Assembly (NCBI GenBank): GCA_002633005.1
Contig: NMRA01000018.1
Location: 597,138-644,093 of the forward strand
From: Phoronis australis
Taxonomy: Eukaryota; Phoronida; Phoronidae
Reading direction: 5' to 3'
DNA length: 46,956 nt
Of this stretch, positions 10,320 to 23,200 are shown piece by piece (within the stretch, counting starts at the first letter, position 1; each line of letters starts with the position of its first letter). Both the position numbers and the translations under genes were made by a program. The notes beneath the pieces are model-generated. The model ran no database searches, was not told the origin of the DNA, and saw only the letters and a list, made by a program, of their open reading frames with translations.

Positions 10320-13300
10320 CTTCCAGTTTCTTCTTGGCCTCCCGTTGGCTCTCCAGCAATTTCTTCTGTTGTTCCAGGTACTGCTTGATAAATGAGTTGG
10401 TACCGGCGCTCTCCTGAAGCTGTATAACGAACAGCAGTGTTAGAGCTCATATTTGAGTTAGGGAAATCAAGAGTCTAAGAAGAGTAAAGGAGTCCAAAAT
10501 GGGGAGACATTGAAAAAAATTCAGTAGTTTCCTTTTTTGCCTCCTTACATAGCTTTTGCATTTGAAAAGTCAAAGAATATAAATAAGACACATTAAAGCC
10601 ATATAAACCATATGCAGAGGCTGTGGTACCCAATGGGTCAGGTCAAGTTTTCATAATGATCCTTTGAGCAGTTAAACAAGAGCAAAGCGGAGCGTTGAAA
10701 AGCGCCCACGAATGCATTGCAAATGGTGTGCTTTTAGATGGCGCAAAAACATACAATCCATACAAAAACAGGAACATGCCATATTTCATAAAAATCTGTC
10801 AAGGAACTTCAGAAAAACAAAGGAAAACAGAATAAAATGAAATTGCCACTAGTGGGCACAGTGTCCGTATGATCCGCCTGAAAGTTGTCGTCGTCTGTTG
10901 TTATCTTCATATTAATACACTTACTAAATTTAGTAAAGATCCTGCAGTGGGTTGAGGAGATACAACTATGGGTGCAAAACAAAACTACCACTAGGAGGCG
11001 CCACAGTAATCAGTCACCATCCTCAAAGGTCATCTTCACACTGAGAACATATATGCCAATTTTCAAATGATTTGGTTGATACAAGGGTGGACACCAAAAA
11101 CAAGATTTGAAAACAGTAAAAAATGGACACTAGGTGGTGCAAAAGCAGGAAGATAGCGCCACCACACCAATAGATGCCTATATTTAAAATTTTATGAAAA
11201 TCTGCTGAGGACCTTTGAAGATACCGAGTTAAACGTAAAAAATTAATTGCCACTAGGGGGCACAGCAGTAGTCAGATCTGTCCGAAAGTCGTCGTCATCC
11301 GTAGTCAACATCATATAAATACACTTGCTAAATTTCTTAAAGATCCTGTAAACGGTTTAGCAGATACAGCCATGTGCACAAAAAAAAAACTGCCACTAGG
11401 AGGTGCCACAGTAGTCAAAATCTTCGGAAAATCATCGTCAATCGTTCTCTTCATAGTAAGCACATACATGCCAATTTTCACAATCATCCTTTGAGCAGTT
11501 TGGTTGATAGAGGTGTGGAAAACAGTAAAAATGGCCACTAAGTGGCGCAAACTACGTCGAATCCATCCGAAAACAGGAGGATAGCGTCATCTCACTAGTA
11601 GGTGCCTACATACCATATTTCATGAAAATCCGTTCAAAACTTTTGAAGATACAAAGGTAAGCGTAAAAAAAATTGCCACTAGAGGGCCACACCGGTAGTC
11701 AGATCAGTCTGGAAGTTCGCTCATGCCGTCCCATTCATGAATGAAACATGCGTGCCAAATTTCATGAACGTATGTCAAAGGGATTTGGAGATAAAGCAGC
11801 GGACGCCGGACAGACGTCGCCCAAACGGACGGACAGAGATGACGGCATAATGCGTCCACATATAAATATGTAGGTGCACAACAAATACAGAGGCAGACAA
11901 AACACAAGACTCGAAAATAACAGAAAAAGACATAGTTTATATTCTTAATTTCTGGTCTGAAACCTCTAATTCCATGAAAGAGTACGTGAAATGTGTGATT
12001 TCTGTCCGTTTTCCGATATCAAGGAAAACCAGGGACCCTATGGATGACTGAGCCTTTGAGATGCGATTTACTTAGTGCATCTTGACCAACATGCATGATC
12101 AATCAGCATTTGTCAGTAGTGAGTTTTGGGCATTGAAAAGCCCTAATGTCAAACTGGACCAAAAATTATTAACAGCCTGCGTAAATGCACAACTGTGCAG
12201 TGTGCCCACACCTGTAGTTTCATAATGTGTTTGTTACTCTCTAAGTACTCGCTCATCTAGGACATGTGGAAATGGACGACCTAATTATGTTCAATGGACA
12301 CTAACATTTCTTATTTGTCACATGTAATTTATTAAATGGTAACTGAATGTGTACTGGGTGGTATGATTATTGATATGATGACAGGATTGCACGCCAAGAC
12401 TTCAGGAACTACGATAACTTCGCTAAGTTTAACAAAATATCGGTTGTCAATTACACTCTGCGAAGTTCTGTGAAAGCACTTTTGTCAGAGAACTTTTCAA
12501 ATTATTGCATATCTATTATGTGCATCAGAATTTCGTGGACTCTTAGCATAAAATTTCACACAAAAATGATACTTACTGAAATATTAGGAGCTCCATCTGA
12601 AAATAGAAAAGAAAGTTTCTTAGGTATTCCCACATTTCCAATTATCACCACCAGTCACACTCAACTTACATTACAGTAATTTGTCCTGTTTTAAGTAGCG
12701 TGCCGAAAAGCCAAATTGAATTAGGCCTTTTACTCCTTTAAAATCTCCTGTTTCTTACAGTAATAAGATTCCATTTTCGTTACCAACAACAAATCCACTA
12801 GTGACTCAAAGAAAATGCTTCAAATTTTATTAGGTTGGTCAACCCAATAGTTGCAAAAGTGGGCCATGCATCATGCATGCATTACCTGAGACTTCAGTGG
12901 CTGGCTCAATCAGAACATACGATTGAGGAAATATTTTTAAAATCTAACACGCCCTAAGTTTAATTAAAAAAACATTTATCAAATTTCATAAACTTTCTTC
13001 ATATCACTTGGCAGCTTCAAAGGCAGAAACTAAAGCAGATAACAAAATACTACGGGGAGTTGGACACGCATAAGACCAAGCTGTATATGTGCTACTAAAA
13101 AGCCCTCCCTAGGACTTGTCAACATGTCGCCTGGAGATGGGATAATGCGTTTCACAGCAACTAACATTTTCAGCTAATTAAAATTTCCAGATGCGCCTGA
13201 CTAGGGCATATCAGCGGTGTTTCTACTAATTCTGAAATGATCAACTTACAACACTTTGTGGTGGAAAAACATATTTATTTTTACGTAAGAAGCCCTTATT

Positions 13301-16300
13301 ATCAAATACCCACAACAATTTCCCTGATATCGCACTGCAACACTGGTCAGTCTCGTTGTTAGCGCGCAAGCGGTCCCCTGGCAGACAATTGTGACTTGGA
13401 AATGTGCGTCTCAGTCTCATTTTTTATTGCAAAAGACTGCAACCGTGAAAATGACAACCCTACTAATTGTCAAACTTTCAGCAAAGTAGTTTTTGAGTGG
13501 TCAATAACTTCCCCGCTACTCTCTCACAGTTCGTAGAAAAAATATACACACAAGGAACGTCAAGGCCCCACTTCGCATAACTGCTTCATTTCTTTTTCCC
13601 TTTCAAAACACAGCTTGTGGAACATACAGTTTCTATGAGCTGTTGACCGAGTCGAGAAATCTCCCTGGGCATGTGCCCGACTGTGATGCAGCCCCACTGC
13701 ACAAGCACCCAGTCTTTATCATGTGAGTCGTAAAATGAAACCATGGCCCGTAGCATTGATCTAAATCTGCAGACTAGTATAAAAAATAAATTGAACTTAT
13801 GATGAGCTGACGGCACTGCTATCGGGCCGGAGTGAACATACGACACATAAAATTTATTACAAGTAACAGCAGCACCAGGATTGCAAGGGCCTAGATTACC
13901 AGGACAAACCACGTTCATAATAAAGCATAATTAGCATCGAATAAGCTAACTCACTTGCAGCGGCTAGTTGAACAGCCCCAGTACTTGCACTTGGTGATGT
14001 TTTGCAGTGAGAACTACGTGGGGCTTAGTCTGAGGTTAAATTGTGATCTGGCCTACTGCACGTTACAGAATAACAATTCCAAACTTTTGTTGATTGAATA
14101 TACACCATTCACATAAAGCAACAGTTCTAAAATGTTCAAATAAACTCCCGGATACGTAACCAAGCTAATACTAGGACCTTATTTACTATCTCGTTGACGG
14201 GAACAGTGTTTTGGTAAGATCTGTTTGAGTGACAGGTGACTCATAAGTATGTCGCACGCGCTGCCGCAGAAACAAACCAGTGTTACATATACTGCAGCTG
14301 CGTCGCATGTTGGGTGTGCGAACAGTTTAATATGAAGATGTTGAGCACCAGTGGATATAATAGCGAATAATCGGTCAAATAAATATATTTCCTACGACAA
14401 AGTTTCATAAGTCGATTTTGTTCAGTCAGTAACATAGCTATTTATATTTTTGACGTCATTGTGTGAATTTGCGCGGATGTTAAAACTGTCTAAAACTGCA
14501 AATCAAAATGTTGTCAGCACTCGTTTCCATAAATTCTAAGATTTCGGACACGGCTGATTTTCCAGTCTTTCTCACATTCCTGTTTTATAAAAATCAACTT
14601 CATGGATCAATATGCGTTTTAGTAAAATAATCATGTCAAATTACCGAAAAACACCATTAAAATAGATCACATTTGGAACTAAGAAATAAGCTTTTAAAAA
14701 ATGAACAATTTTCAGCAATAGCTTTTGGACAAAATTGCAGCAAGACTACCGTATTTCTCCACAACGTCATTTACGAAAATGACATTATTCTAACAGCCCC
14801 TTTTTGCGCATTACCTTGATCTGAGACTGGTTGTTGTTGCAACTTCTCCAGTAACAGTTGCTGCAAGAAATATAGAGATGGGTAAGTGTACAAGTTGTCA
14901 GTGGGCCCTCAAGTGTACATGTTTTAAAGTCGGCATCATGAGTACTTCGGCCAGGCAAATTTATTTTCACTTTTCCGCCTACTTCATAGGTGCACTTTTG
15001 ATATAGGAAAATTCCATACATTTAAAGATGCACATCTGGCAATGAATTTGGTAAAAAATGACAAAATGTTGAAATTTAGAGTTTAAGAACGTTGTGCCAC
15101 AATTGATCAAAACAGATTTTCTTAGGTATTCTAACAGGTGCATTATTATTGGCCACATTAAACAAGAGAGCGGCGAAACAGTTCCAACACAGTAGCAGTA
15201 AAAATGAACTTTTTTCAAAATAACATTGCCATATTTCACTGGTAATTACAAATATCTTCAGGGATTAATATCACATTCATACTAAACATGTAATGAATTT
15301 AGTTTTTCAAACTCTTTCAAATGAAAAAGTATGAGAAAACGTGATGTTTTTTAAACAGTATGATAACGCAGGAATTGAGACAGCAATTAGGAAGACGTTA
15401 GACAGCAGACCTCAATTCTGTTCAAGCTTTTGTTGTCTTTAACCAAAGATATTCCCACATAATACAATCAGAACATACTACAGGGCCATAGAAAGGCAAT
15501 TAACAAGCAAATTCAACTTTGTAAAACACTGCAAACTGTTGAAATAAAAACCTTGCACAGTCACGAACATATCAACAGTTACAGCATTGAAACAACTTGG
15601 ACAAGTCCTGACAAAAAACTATGCCATATGAAGTACAATACTGTGTTGGCTAAACTTCATTGAGATATGCAAGAGGCAAAATTTGAATGTCGACTGAACC
15701 GTTTTGCACAAAATTATTGTAGATTTAATTTGTAGAGATTACATTTTTCATTTCTACTATGCTCCAAATTTTCAATAAAATCGAATAACATTATGTGATG
15801 TAATAAATTTGCTTGAATTTATAAAGAATTGTAGTTTTAAAGATAAAAGTATTGGCATATTCCATTCAAACATACATGTGGTATTGCTTAATGAAAGGCT
15901 GACGCGGTCTTGGGTCATACTTATTGTATCTGCTGTATAGCAAAACTCATCAAACAACGGAAACAACCAAAAGTTCTTATGTTGGGCACATGCTGATAAA
16001 AATTATAAATTTTGTATGCTATAATAATTGTAGTTGTTGTAGAAAACATAAGAAATGTCACACATGGAGTAGTCAACTGTCCTTTGAGTTCTCTCCCTTT
16101 GCCAAGTATTTTATGTCATTCAAAGCTGTTCTTCGTAATTCAGGCAAAAAGAATTTTTACTGCAAACAAGATTCACTGAATAAGTATTCCCGAATGATGC
16201 CTTTTCAACACGACATCATTGTGCATGCAAACACACTTTTAATGCATGCTTCTTCATAATTAGATTAAAGACTAACAACTTTAGAAGTGTGGACTAAACC

Positions 16301-17055
16301 ATTTCAATGGTGTTTCAATAGTTCAAAGAAATCAAACAAGCAAGGCTCTCTTACAGGGAATGGGTTTTGTGATTGGCTAGGGTTGTTAGACTGCACCTAT
16401 TCAGTTCAACATTTGAGACACAAAAACTCTGTTGTTACACAAAATTTCCAGATTAAAACATTTTTAATAATGAAGTAGAAATATTTATTTAGACAAACAA
16501 GAAAAAAGTAAAATGCCACGTGAAAGTTCTCACAAAATGTTGGCATGCCCTCCAATGCCCCAATGCCAAAGGCAAATCACTGACCCACATACATCTAAGT
16601 GGGTCAAACACGGGAGACAACTGAACAAGTATAGTAAACAGAACAGTACAGAACACTACGAAATGTGTAATCCAAAAAATAAAAGCATAGGTAATATGGA
16701 CAGTCAGCCAGTGAAATCAAAAGTGAGAGAAGACATATCGTGTCACTAGTAGCTTTAAATACAACATATTTAATCCCTGCTGGTCATAAATCACTGAAGG
16801 CTTTGACTTTGCTAAGTTTTCTACGAGCCCGAGCCCGGCCGAGGACGCGGTATTTGCACAAGATTGTGTCGATGTTCACGGGGCATTACGTATGCAGACT
16901 AAAGAAGAATATCTTACAGCTTTCAGTCGGTCCATCAGTTGATGCTTACTGCCACTTTTTGACAACCCTCTCTTATCTAGTTCCTTCTTGAGATCCACTA
17001 CACGGAGCTCTTTCAGAGCTTTACCGTCAATCGTTACCTTCTCTTGTTCCGCCAT
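10320..17055 (-). CDS. ACIN1: Acinus (ACIN1) homologue, 5' exons only
   Basis: Acinus is a nuclear SAP-domain protein linked to splicing (ASAP complex with SAP18 and RNPS1) and the exon junction complex. Exon 1 (17055-16918, 46 codons) begins MAEQEKVTIDGKALKELRV and continues into a SAP helix-turn-helix (DLKKELDKRGLSKSGSK, then HQLMDRLKA). This corresponds closely to the human Acinus SAP region, and ends at GTAAGA in phase 0. Exon 2 (14860-14815) encodes QLLLEKLQQQPVSDQ and ends in phase 1. A third recognised exon (10419-10320) encodes LQESAGTNSFIKQYLEQQKK then LLESQREAKKKLE, matching the human NSFIKQYLEKQQELL block. It needs phase 0 entry, so a small exon between 14815 and 10419 was probably missed. 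The remaining long RS-rich and RRM/RSB parts are not seen, so the gene is partial here. The start is the first ATG, in GGAACAAG context facing BLOC1S4. Confidence 0.87.
10640..11830. repeat. Higher-order satellite with CTCF-like motifs
   Basis: Seven copies of a CCACTAGRKGGC-like core start at 10846, 10988, 11127, 11250, 11393, 11535 and 11676, i.e. 142, 139, 123, 143, 142 and 141 bp apart. Flanks show three alternating monomer types: A at 10846, 11250, 11676; B at 10988, 11393; C at 11127, 11535. This gives a higher-order unit of about 405-425 bp. Copies at 11250 and 11676 match the vertebrate CTCF core CCASYAGRKGGC exactly; the rest have one or more mismatches. Shared flanks include CATGCCAATTTTCA and TTTGAAGATAC, and the array ends with CGGACGGACAGA near 11826. 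It sits in an Acinus intron. Confidence 0.75.
13205..13470 (-). repeat. Repeat block B, partial third copy
   Basis: Matches 2785-3033 in the same orientation: GGTGTTTCTACTAATTCT, CTTTGTGGTGGA, CCCTGATATCGCACTG, GTTAGCGCGCAAGCGG and GCAGACAATYGTGACTT occur in the same order. This shows block B is a dispersed family and not only a pair of arms. Confidence 0.75.
13586..13756 (-). pseudogene. HIRAN-like domain fragment
   Basis: The frame ends with a segment containing SHDKDWVLVQWGCITVGHMP followed by REISRLGQQLIE. This resembles HIRAN-type domains (NPxDxxAVxV..G..VGHVPREIS), small DNA-end-binding modules that are also found in multi-copy, repeat-associated frames of invertebrates. The upstream beta strands are not recognisable. 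It lies in the Acinus intron antisense to nothing known, and on the same strand as Acinus without splice signals that would join it. A relic is the simplest reading. Confidence 0.4.
14861..16917 (-). other. Acinus intron 1, no features seen
   Basis: The sequence between the SAP exon and exon 2 is AT-rich, with only short spurious frames on both strands. The donor is GTAAGA and the acceptor TTTCTTGCAG. I see no repeat family shared with the rest of the window. Confidence 0.6.
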
Positions 17056-17248
17056 GTTTTCTCTGACGCCGAATCATCGTGAAGCTCCGGAACATTTAGT
17101 AGACTCTAAATTTCAACTGTTTTTAAATTTCATGCAGTTACGACTTCATAAAAATATATAATTTTGTACAGCAACTAAGTGCTTATTGAAGTTGTGCAGT
17201 TTATATGTTTATTCGGCTACTCCCGTCACTCAGTTGCGTTCTTTAAAG
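17056..17248. promoter_or_regulatory. Bidirectional promoter between ACIN1 and BLOC1S4
   Basis: Only 193 bp separate the ATG codons of two divergently oriented, well-supported genes, so both promoters and 5' UTRs must fit here unless upstream non-coding exons exist. The segment has no clear canonical TATA-initiator arrangement (an AT-rich AAAATATATAA lies near 17150) and no strong CpG cluster. The role is inferred from gene layout, not from motifs. Confidence 0.6.
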
Positions 17249-20200
17249 ATGGAGGTAGATTATGGAAACCAGGAAGACAACATGTCAAGCGAAAACACGA
17301 ACAATGATGCAGAAGGGAGTGAACAAAGGGAAAAATCTGTCGAAGTTCTCGTTAACCAGTTTACAAATGACTATATTGGATACCTAGATGTTGATTCCAA
17401 CAGCGACGTGAGCTCTTTATCTGTCTAAGTTAAAAATCTTCAACACTTTGTAATTGTAGTGAGACGTTATTACTACAACTTCAACGTCAACGAGGCAACG
17501 TTGTATAGCTGTAAATTGCTCACTGAAACAGTCATCAGTGACGCTTAGGCATTGACCACCCTCTGTAACTGGCCCCAGTATAGAGACGGTGGCCATCCCA
17601 TTGGTACTTTTTCACCGGAAGCTTTTAAACGAGTTATGCGTCACGCTGATTAAAACATCCAAGTCATGTTGTGATGGCTTGGAATTAGTTTAAGTCAAGA
17701 GGATTTTGGTTTCAATTTCCTCTTATTTGATTTCCAGTCTCCCTTTTTATCATCTATTTTTTATCATTATTTTGACATTATTCATGCACAAAAATTTTCC
17801 TGCAGTTAAATTTTACAACAAAAAATATTGTATCACATATGCCTATTTATTTGTAGAACAATACATCACCTGAATATTTTTCCTTGTTTTTGTAATGGGT
17901 CATTCAAAGCCCTGTGTTATAAATAACTTTTGCACATAGAAGGACACCTTTGGAGGACATTGATGTCTTTAGTTATCTCATGTCAAGTCAAGATTGGGTA
18001 TGAGTGAACTTGGAATACCTTAGGAAACTTGGCAAGTTCACTCAATTAATCATGTTCGTTTTAAAAAATGTTTGCTCTGCACTAAACCAAATCACATTCT
18101 AATAATGATATAATGTAAATTTTAATTGCAATCTTTATTGTTTTTTTTCAACTATTGACATTCTTACATACCATTAATTGACTGTTACATATTCCTTCAA
18201 ATGGTAAATGAGAAATGGATGATTAAGGGGCCAATAATAAAATTACAAAAATTCATGGCAGTGAATAAAAAGTTTCTGCACTGATTGCTGTAATTCCAAG
18301 TTCACGCATACGCGACCTTGAGAACGGAATTCCAAGTTCATACACCACAGCTTCTCTTCCAAAGGATATGGTTACGAGGCACTGTACAGTTCTCGCTGGG
18401 TTTTGCCTGACAATGCATATGTCACTGGACTTGATGACCTTCTTCCACGCTATCAAAAACAATATTAACAACTGCAAGTCTGTTCCTGTCAACTGTATTC
18501 TGTCTGAAATAGAAATCAATGCACCCTGATTCATGGTACTCAAGTTTGTCTTGCCATCCCTATGAAAATTCAGTTAGTTCACAACAGAATGTCCAATCTA
18601 GCACTGTTTGCCTGTGCCAGTTTTGTTTTGTTCAAGGAAGATTATTTTAATGATATAAATTTTATGTTAGATTTTCTTTTGGTCAGTTTTTACGCAGATT
18701 GATCCAAAGCTGTGTATTTACGCAAACCTACACTGCCAATTCAATCCACCAACTGCAGCACCGATACAAGCAGTTTTGGTAATAATTGCTGAGCTCACCA
18801 TGTGCACAGTTTCTGTCTCGTTCACTCAGCAGCTTCAGATTGCAGATGCATCTAATTAGCCCATTCAAAGGACAAAACACACATTGGCATGTTGCCACTG
18901 AGATGCTTGTATCAGCCTTTAGTGTTGGGATTGTTCTTCATCAGTGTCTCTCTTTGATTTCCCTGAGTATAACCAGTGCTGGTGTGTCATTGGTCAAGTC
19001 CACTACACTACTTATGACAATTATTTAGTCATTCATTTGTATTCACCAGTAGTTGATGTTCTGGCTGATTCTTCATGATTGTACGATTTTGCTCATGTGA
19101 ACTTATTGACTGGTTTTATGGAGATACTAGAGATTGCCGGAAGAGAAATATGTGGGAAAGTAGGAGTTGTGCTTTGATTTAGATGTTGTGAAAAATATCG
19201 ATAATTTGTGAATGCGATTTTCAGCAACAAGTGCTTGATGAAACCATAGAAGAAATGCTTACAAGATTGGACGAGTTTTGCGGGCTTGTTGACATGGTAG
19301 AGTATTAACATACTGTTGACATGGTAAAGCATAAACGCACACAGTTGGTTTATGTTGGCTTACTCTCCTCTTATTTTGCACAAAATTCAGGGTGTTTGAA
19401 ATAATTGAACACTCATATTTCGAAGTTGAAGGTTGTACAAATTAAATTAATAACCATAGAAAAATCGTTAAGTGCCCATATGTGAATGTACTAAAATGTG
19501 GCCTTTGATTAGTAGTCAGTGGCCCTGAGCTGTTGGAGCTCACATTTTTGTCATTAAAGTTGGTGAAAAGGGACAAAAGGTTGAAGTTTAAGAGGTTGTT
19601 CATTTTGTCGTTATTGAAAAAAATATTTTTTTCAAGCATTCTAACAGGCACATTCCTAAGCAGTGTTTGGTCAAGCTAAACTAAAGAAACCTGCAGATTA
19701 GCAGTATTAATTTAAATTATTTATGAAATCACAAAGTACGAAGCTACTTTGAATTTTTTAATATTTATTGAATTAAGCAAACATGTACAGCGTATGTATA
19801 AGGGCAAAGAATATTCATACACACGAGCATATAATACACATGCAAACAAAGTTGTTTTTAATTAATTCCGTATGCTCACCAGAGAAGACATGGGGTAATT
19901 TTCTCCAGATTGTAATTACATTCTTCAGTAAAACCATTTTTTCAGAAGCAGAAAATTTCTGACAGTTGAATTCTGATATTTCAACACTCCAATGAAACCA
20001 AAAATGTTTGGTATTGTAACCTTAAATTTTGCTTGATAGATGAATTTTTGCATATTAGCATAAACCAATTTAAAAATTTACCTCCTGCGTCAGAAATATC
20101 ACCAAAAAGTATTTCTCTTGTGGTAATATGAAAATTAAACCTCTGACTAGCACACAGATTTCTATTTCTGTCAGAAAATTTGTTTTACAGGTATAAAAAA

Positions 20201-23200
20201 TGTGTTCTAAAGTTTCAGTCTCAACTGTACAAAATGAACACTTTTCAGAGTCAACTATCTTAATTTTATGTAAAAAAACTGTTGATTACAATAATTCTTT
20301 GTAGAATTTTGTATTGCAAACATATCAATGAAGTGTTTAGGTTACATTCAAAATCTTGGAGAGCCTAGAAAGAAAACTGTGGTCAGCATATTGTGAAATA
20401 AGGAACTAGACATTATTAATTCTTTAATTTGCCTTTCTGTCTTTTTAAGCTCCAGGCCTTTGGCACCAGCTTTCTCAATGAATTGACTAAAATATCCTGC
20501 TTAGGAGAGGAGGCAGTGTGGCCTAGTGTCATAGGTGCCTGCTTTCTTTACTCAATTTTGTGGGTTCGAGTCCAACTGGGACACACTACTAAACCCTTGA
20601 GTCAGGTTTCTAGCTCCTCAGCTCAGTTTTTACTATATATTAAGGATAACAACGGTTCCAGGTGATCAGTGCAATGGGCCCACATGCGCGGTACAACATG
20701 TACCAAACCTTTATTTTTATATATACTAAGGACCTGGCGCATAAAACAGGGGCCCATGTTGCAGCATCGAGTAAGTAGTGCACTGTAGGGCCTGTTGAAA
20801 CATTTTCACTGGCGATATGTGGCATTGACTGAGCAGACTGGGGTGGCAGGAAGAATTTGACATCCTATTAGTACAGTATCGGGGAAATTATGTAAATGGG
20901 CCAGATTGTGAGGGGGCCCCATAGCCAAATAAGGTTCAGGCTTCCGAAAATGTAGATCTACTGACTGTAAATGTTGATATTCCATTTATTTTCAAAATCT
21001 TTTATAGTCTCTTCCTTAATTCAGGACACCTTGATTACAATTTTTTTTCAGATACGCAGTGATACTACTTTGTGTCTAAAGAGGTCCCTGCCAGAAATAC
21101 AAGCGAAAAGTGCTCACATGCAGAAAATATTTTATAGAATAGATAAATTAGAGGTACTCATTTCATTGTTAGTCTTGTATTGTGCTACCGTAAAATCGCT
21201 TAAAATTAATCACTATCTAAGTCAACATTAGCATGCTGTATTATCGGAGCTATGAAACCTGCACGTAAAGTGCTGCATTTTCCACTGTGTTTCGTTAGTC
21301 TGGCATGTGTTGTCGTGATTTTCTATTTTAAATTCGTGGGCCTTGCTAGAACAGGTGTGAATTCCGTAGAAGCAAGAATCTCCCAAAAACACAAGAACAT
21401 TCTACACTTTGCAAGATGTCGCCATGTATTGCAGTAGGGAAGAACATGATCACACGAGCTTCCTTAACAAGATTCTTGCATTTACTTCCTAGGTTATCTC
21501 AGTAACGGTGTGTGTGGGCCAGTCTCAATATAATTGCGCAGTTCTTCTTTAAACTTTGAAAGCTCAGCCACGAAATGACTTTTTCGGAAAAATTACAGTT
21601 TGTTCACTACACTTTTATCTGCATTGATTTCAATTTTGTCACTTTAATAAAGAAATATAGGTTAAAAACAAAAAAATGTGACATAACATACAAGTTAGTT
21701 ATCTTTTTGGCACATTTTCACTTTTGGCCATTGACCCTTTTACAGATAGCGAAAATCTGTGTGTATAATTGTACTTGTCCTAGAGAGTAGATTTGATTTG
21801 TAGAATACCAGTCATCCTAGCCAGAATCCAGGAAGTGTCACACAGGCGGTGACAGTTCATTTGGCCAGAGAAGATATCCTACCTGTTTACTCGCGTTTAT
21901 GATAAACTGATTCTGGCTGCTCCGAATACTACTAAAATGAAATGATTGCTACAGATGGTTCGTGTACGTCTGCCAGTGGAAATGCTTTGGATGACTGCTA
22001 TCCCACAATTCTTTGTGCATATGACCAATCTTTTTGCCTGGTCTACTGCAAAATATATTGCTCAACAACAAACTCAAGAAATTACTAACAGTTATGGTAC
22101 TCAACAAGAACAGGCCCTTCATTTTCCGAACTCATCTTCCATGAAAAGGGCAAAACAAAAACTTCAGTGATCAATAAAGTTAGAAATTTTATCACATTTA
22201 CTTATTGTTAGCAACAAATTGATATCGGCTCTTGGCTTTTCAGGCTTTTGTTAATTTGGTCAAAAAGAACTTGGATGCTCTAGAACAACATGTCAACAAA
22301 GCCGATAGTGAAATGGGCTCATTAAGTTCAATCAAGAAGATGTTTTCCTCGTTTTTGTCAACGGTAAGTGTTCTGTAGTGTTAGTTGCCTCACTTGCATG
22401 CCATATCTTACGCACACCTACACACCTCAACTACATGATGTGTCAAGTTTATTGGACACATTTTAAATATAAAAATTGACCTGAAATTATTATTTTCTTA
22501 GTTGGTTCTTGATGACAGCTTAGACAAACTGTGTCAGTTTTTACTCACCTAGTGTTAAAATGTTGAAAATTACTATCTTCAAATGGACACCTCCAGCATT
22601 TGAATATTATTGCTTTATGCAATGGGTACGTATTACGCTACAGCTATTAATGCTAAGTCACATTTGGTGACCTGACACAATCTCAAGACACCAAATGAAA
22701 TCTGAGGACGCCAAAACTGACAACAATTTATTTACCAGTGCCAACGAATTAGGTTGCCTGTTCGTCCACAATTCCCGTCCACCAAAAAGAAAATAAAAAC
22801 AAAAAGAGAACATGTTTGTAATGGCACCCTTCCCCCATCCTATAAATGTGGGTACTTTCAGTCTCTAACTCCTCCCTTCTGCATTCCTTCTGCCGCCAAT
22901 CGACAGACGAGCATAGGACCTAGACGACCGCATGGCCAATCTTGCCTGATTTTTGCTGAACAAATCGGACTTTTGTCTGTTTACTTCCTGTTGTAACTTA
23001 AGCGTGATGCCAAATGCATTGAACTCATGACGTAAATGGAAAAATTGCATATCTAAGGTAATTAATGTAAAAAAACTGTTAGTAATTGGAAGTTTGGAAG
23101 TCAACACGAACCTTGAAACAAATTTAGAGGGAAATATTGTTTGACTTTAGTAATTGGAAGTTTGGAAGTCAACACGAACCTTGAAACAAATTTAGAGGGA

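Noticed and set aside
13586-13918. 110-codon minus-strand frame as a whole gene
   Set aside because: Only the last ~56 codons resemble a known module; the first half shows no motif or splice support.
16740-16991. Plus-strand 83-codon frame
   Set aside because: It is the antisense shadow of Acinus exon 1 and its flank.
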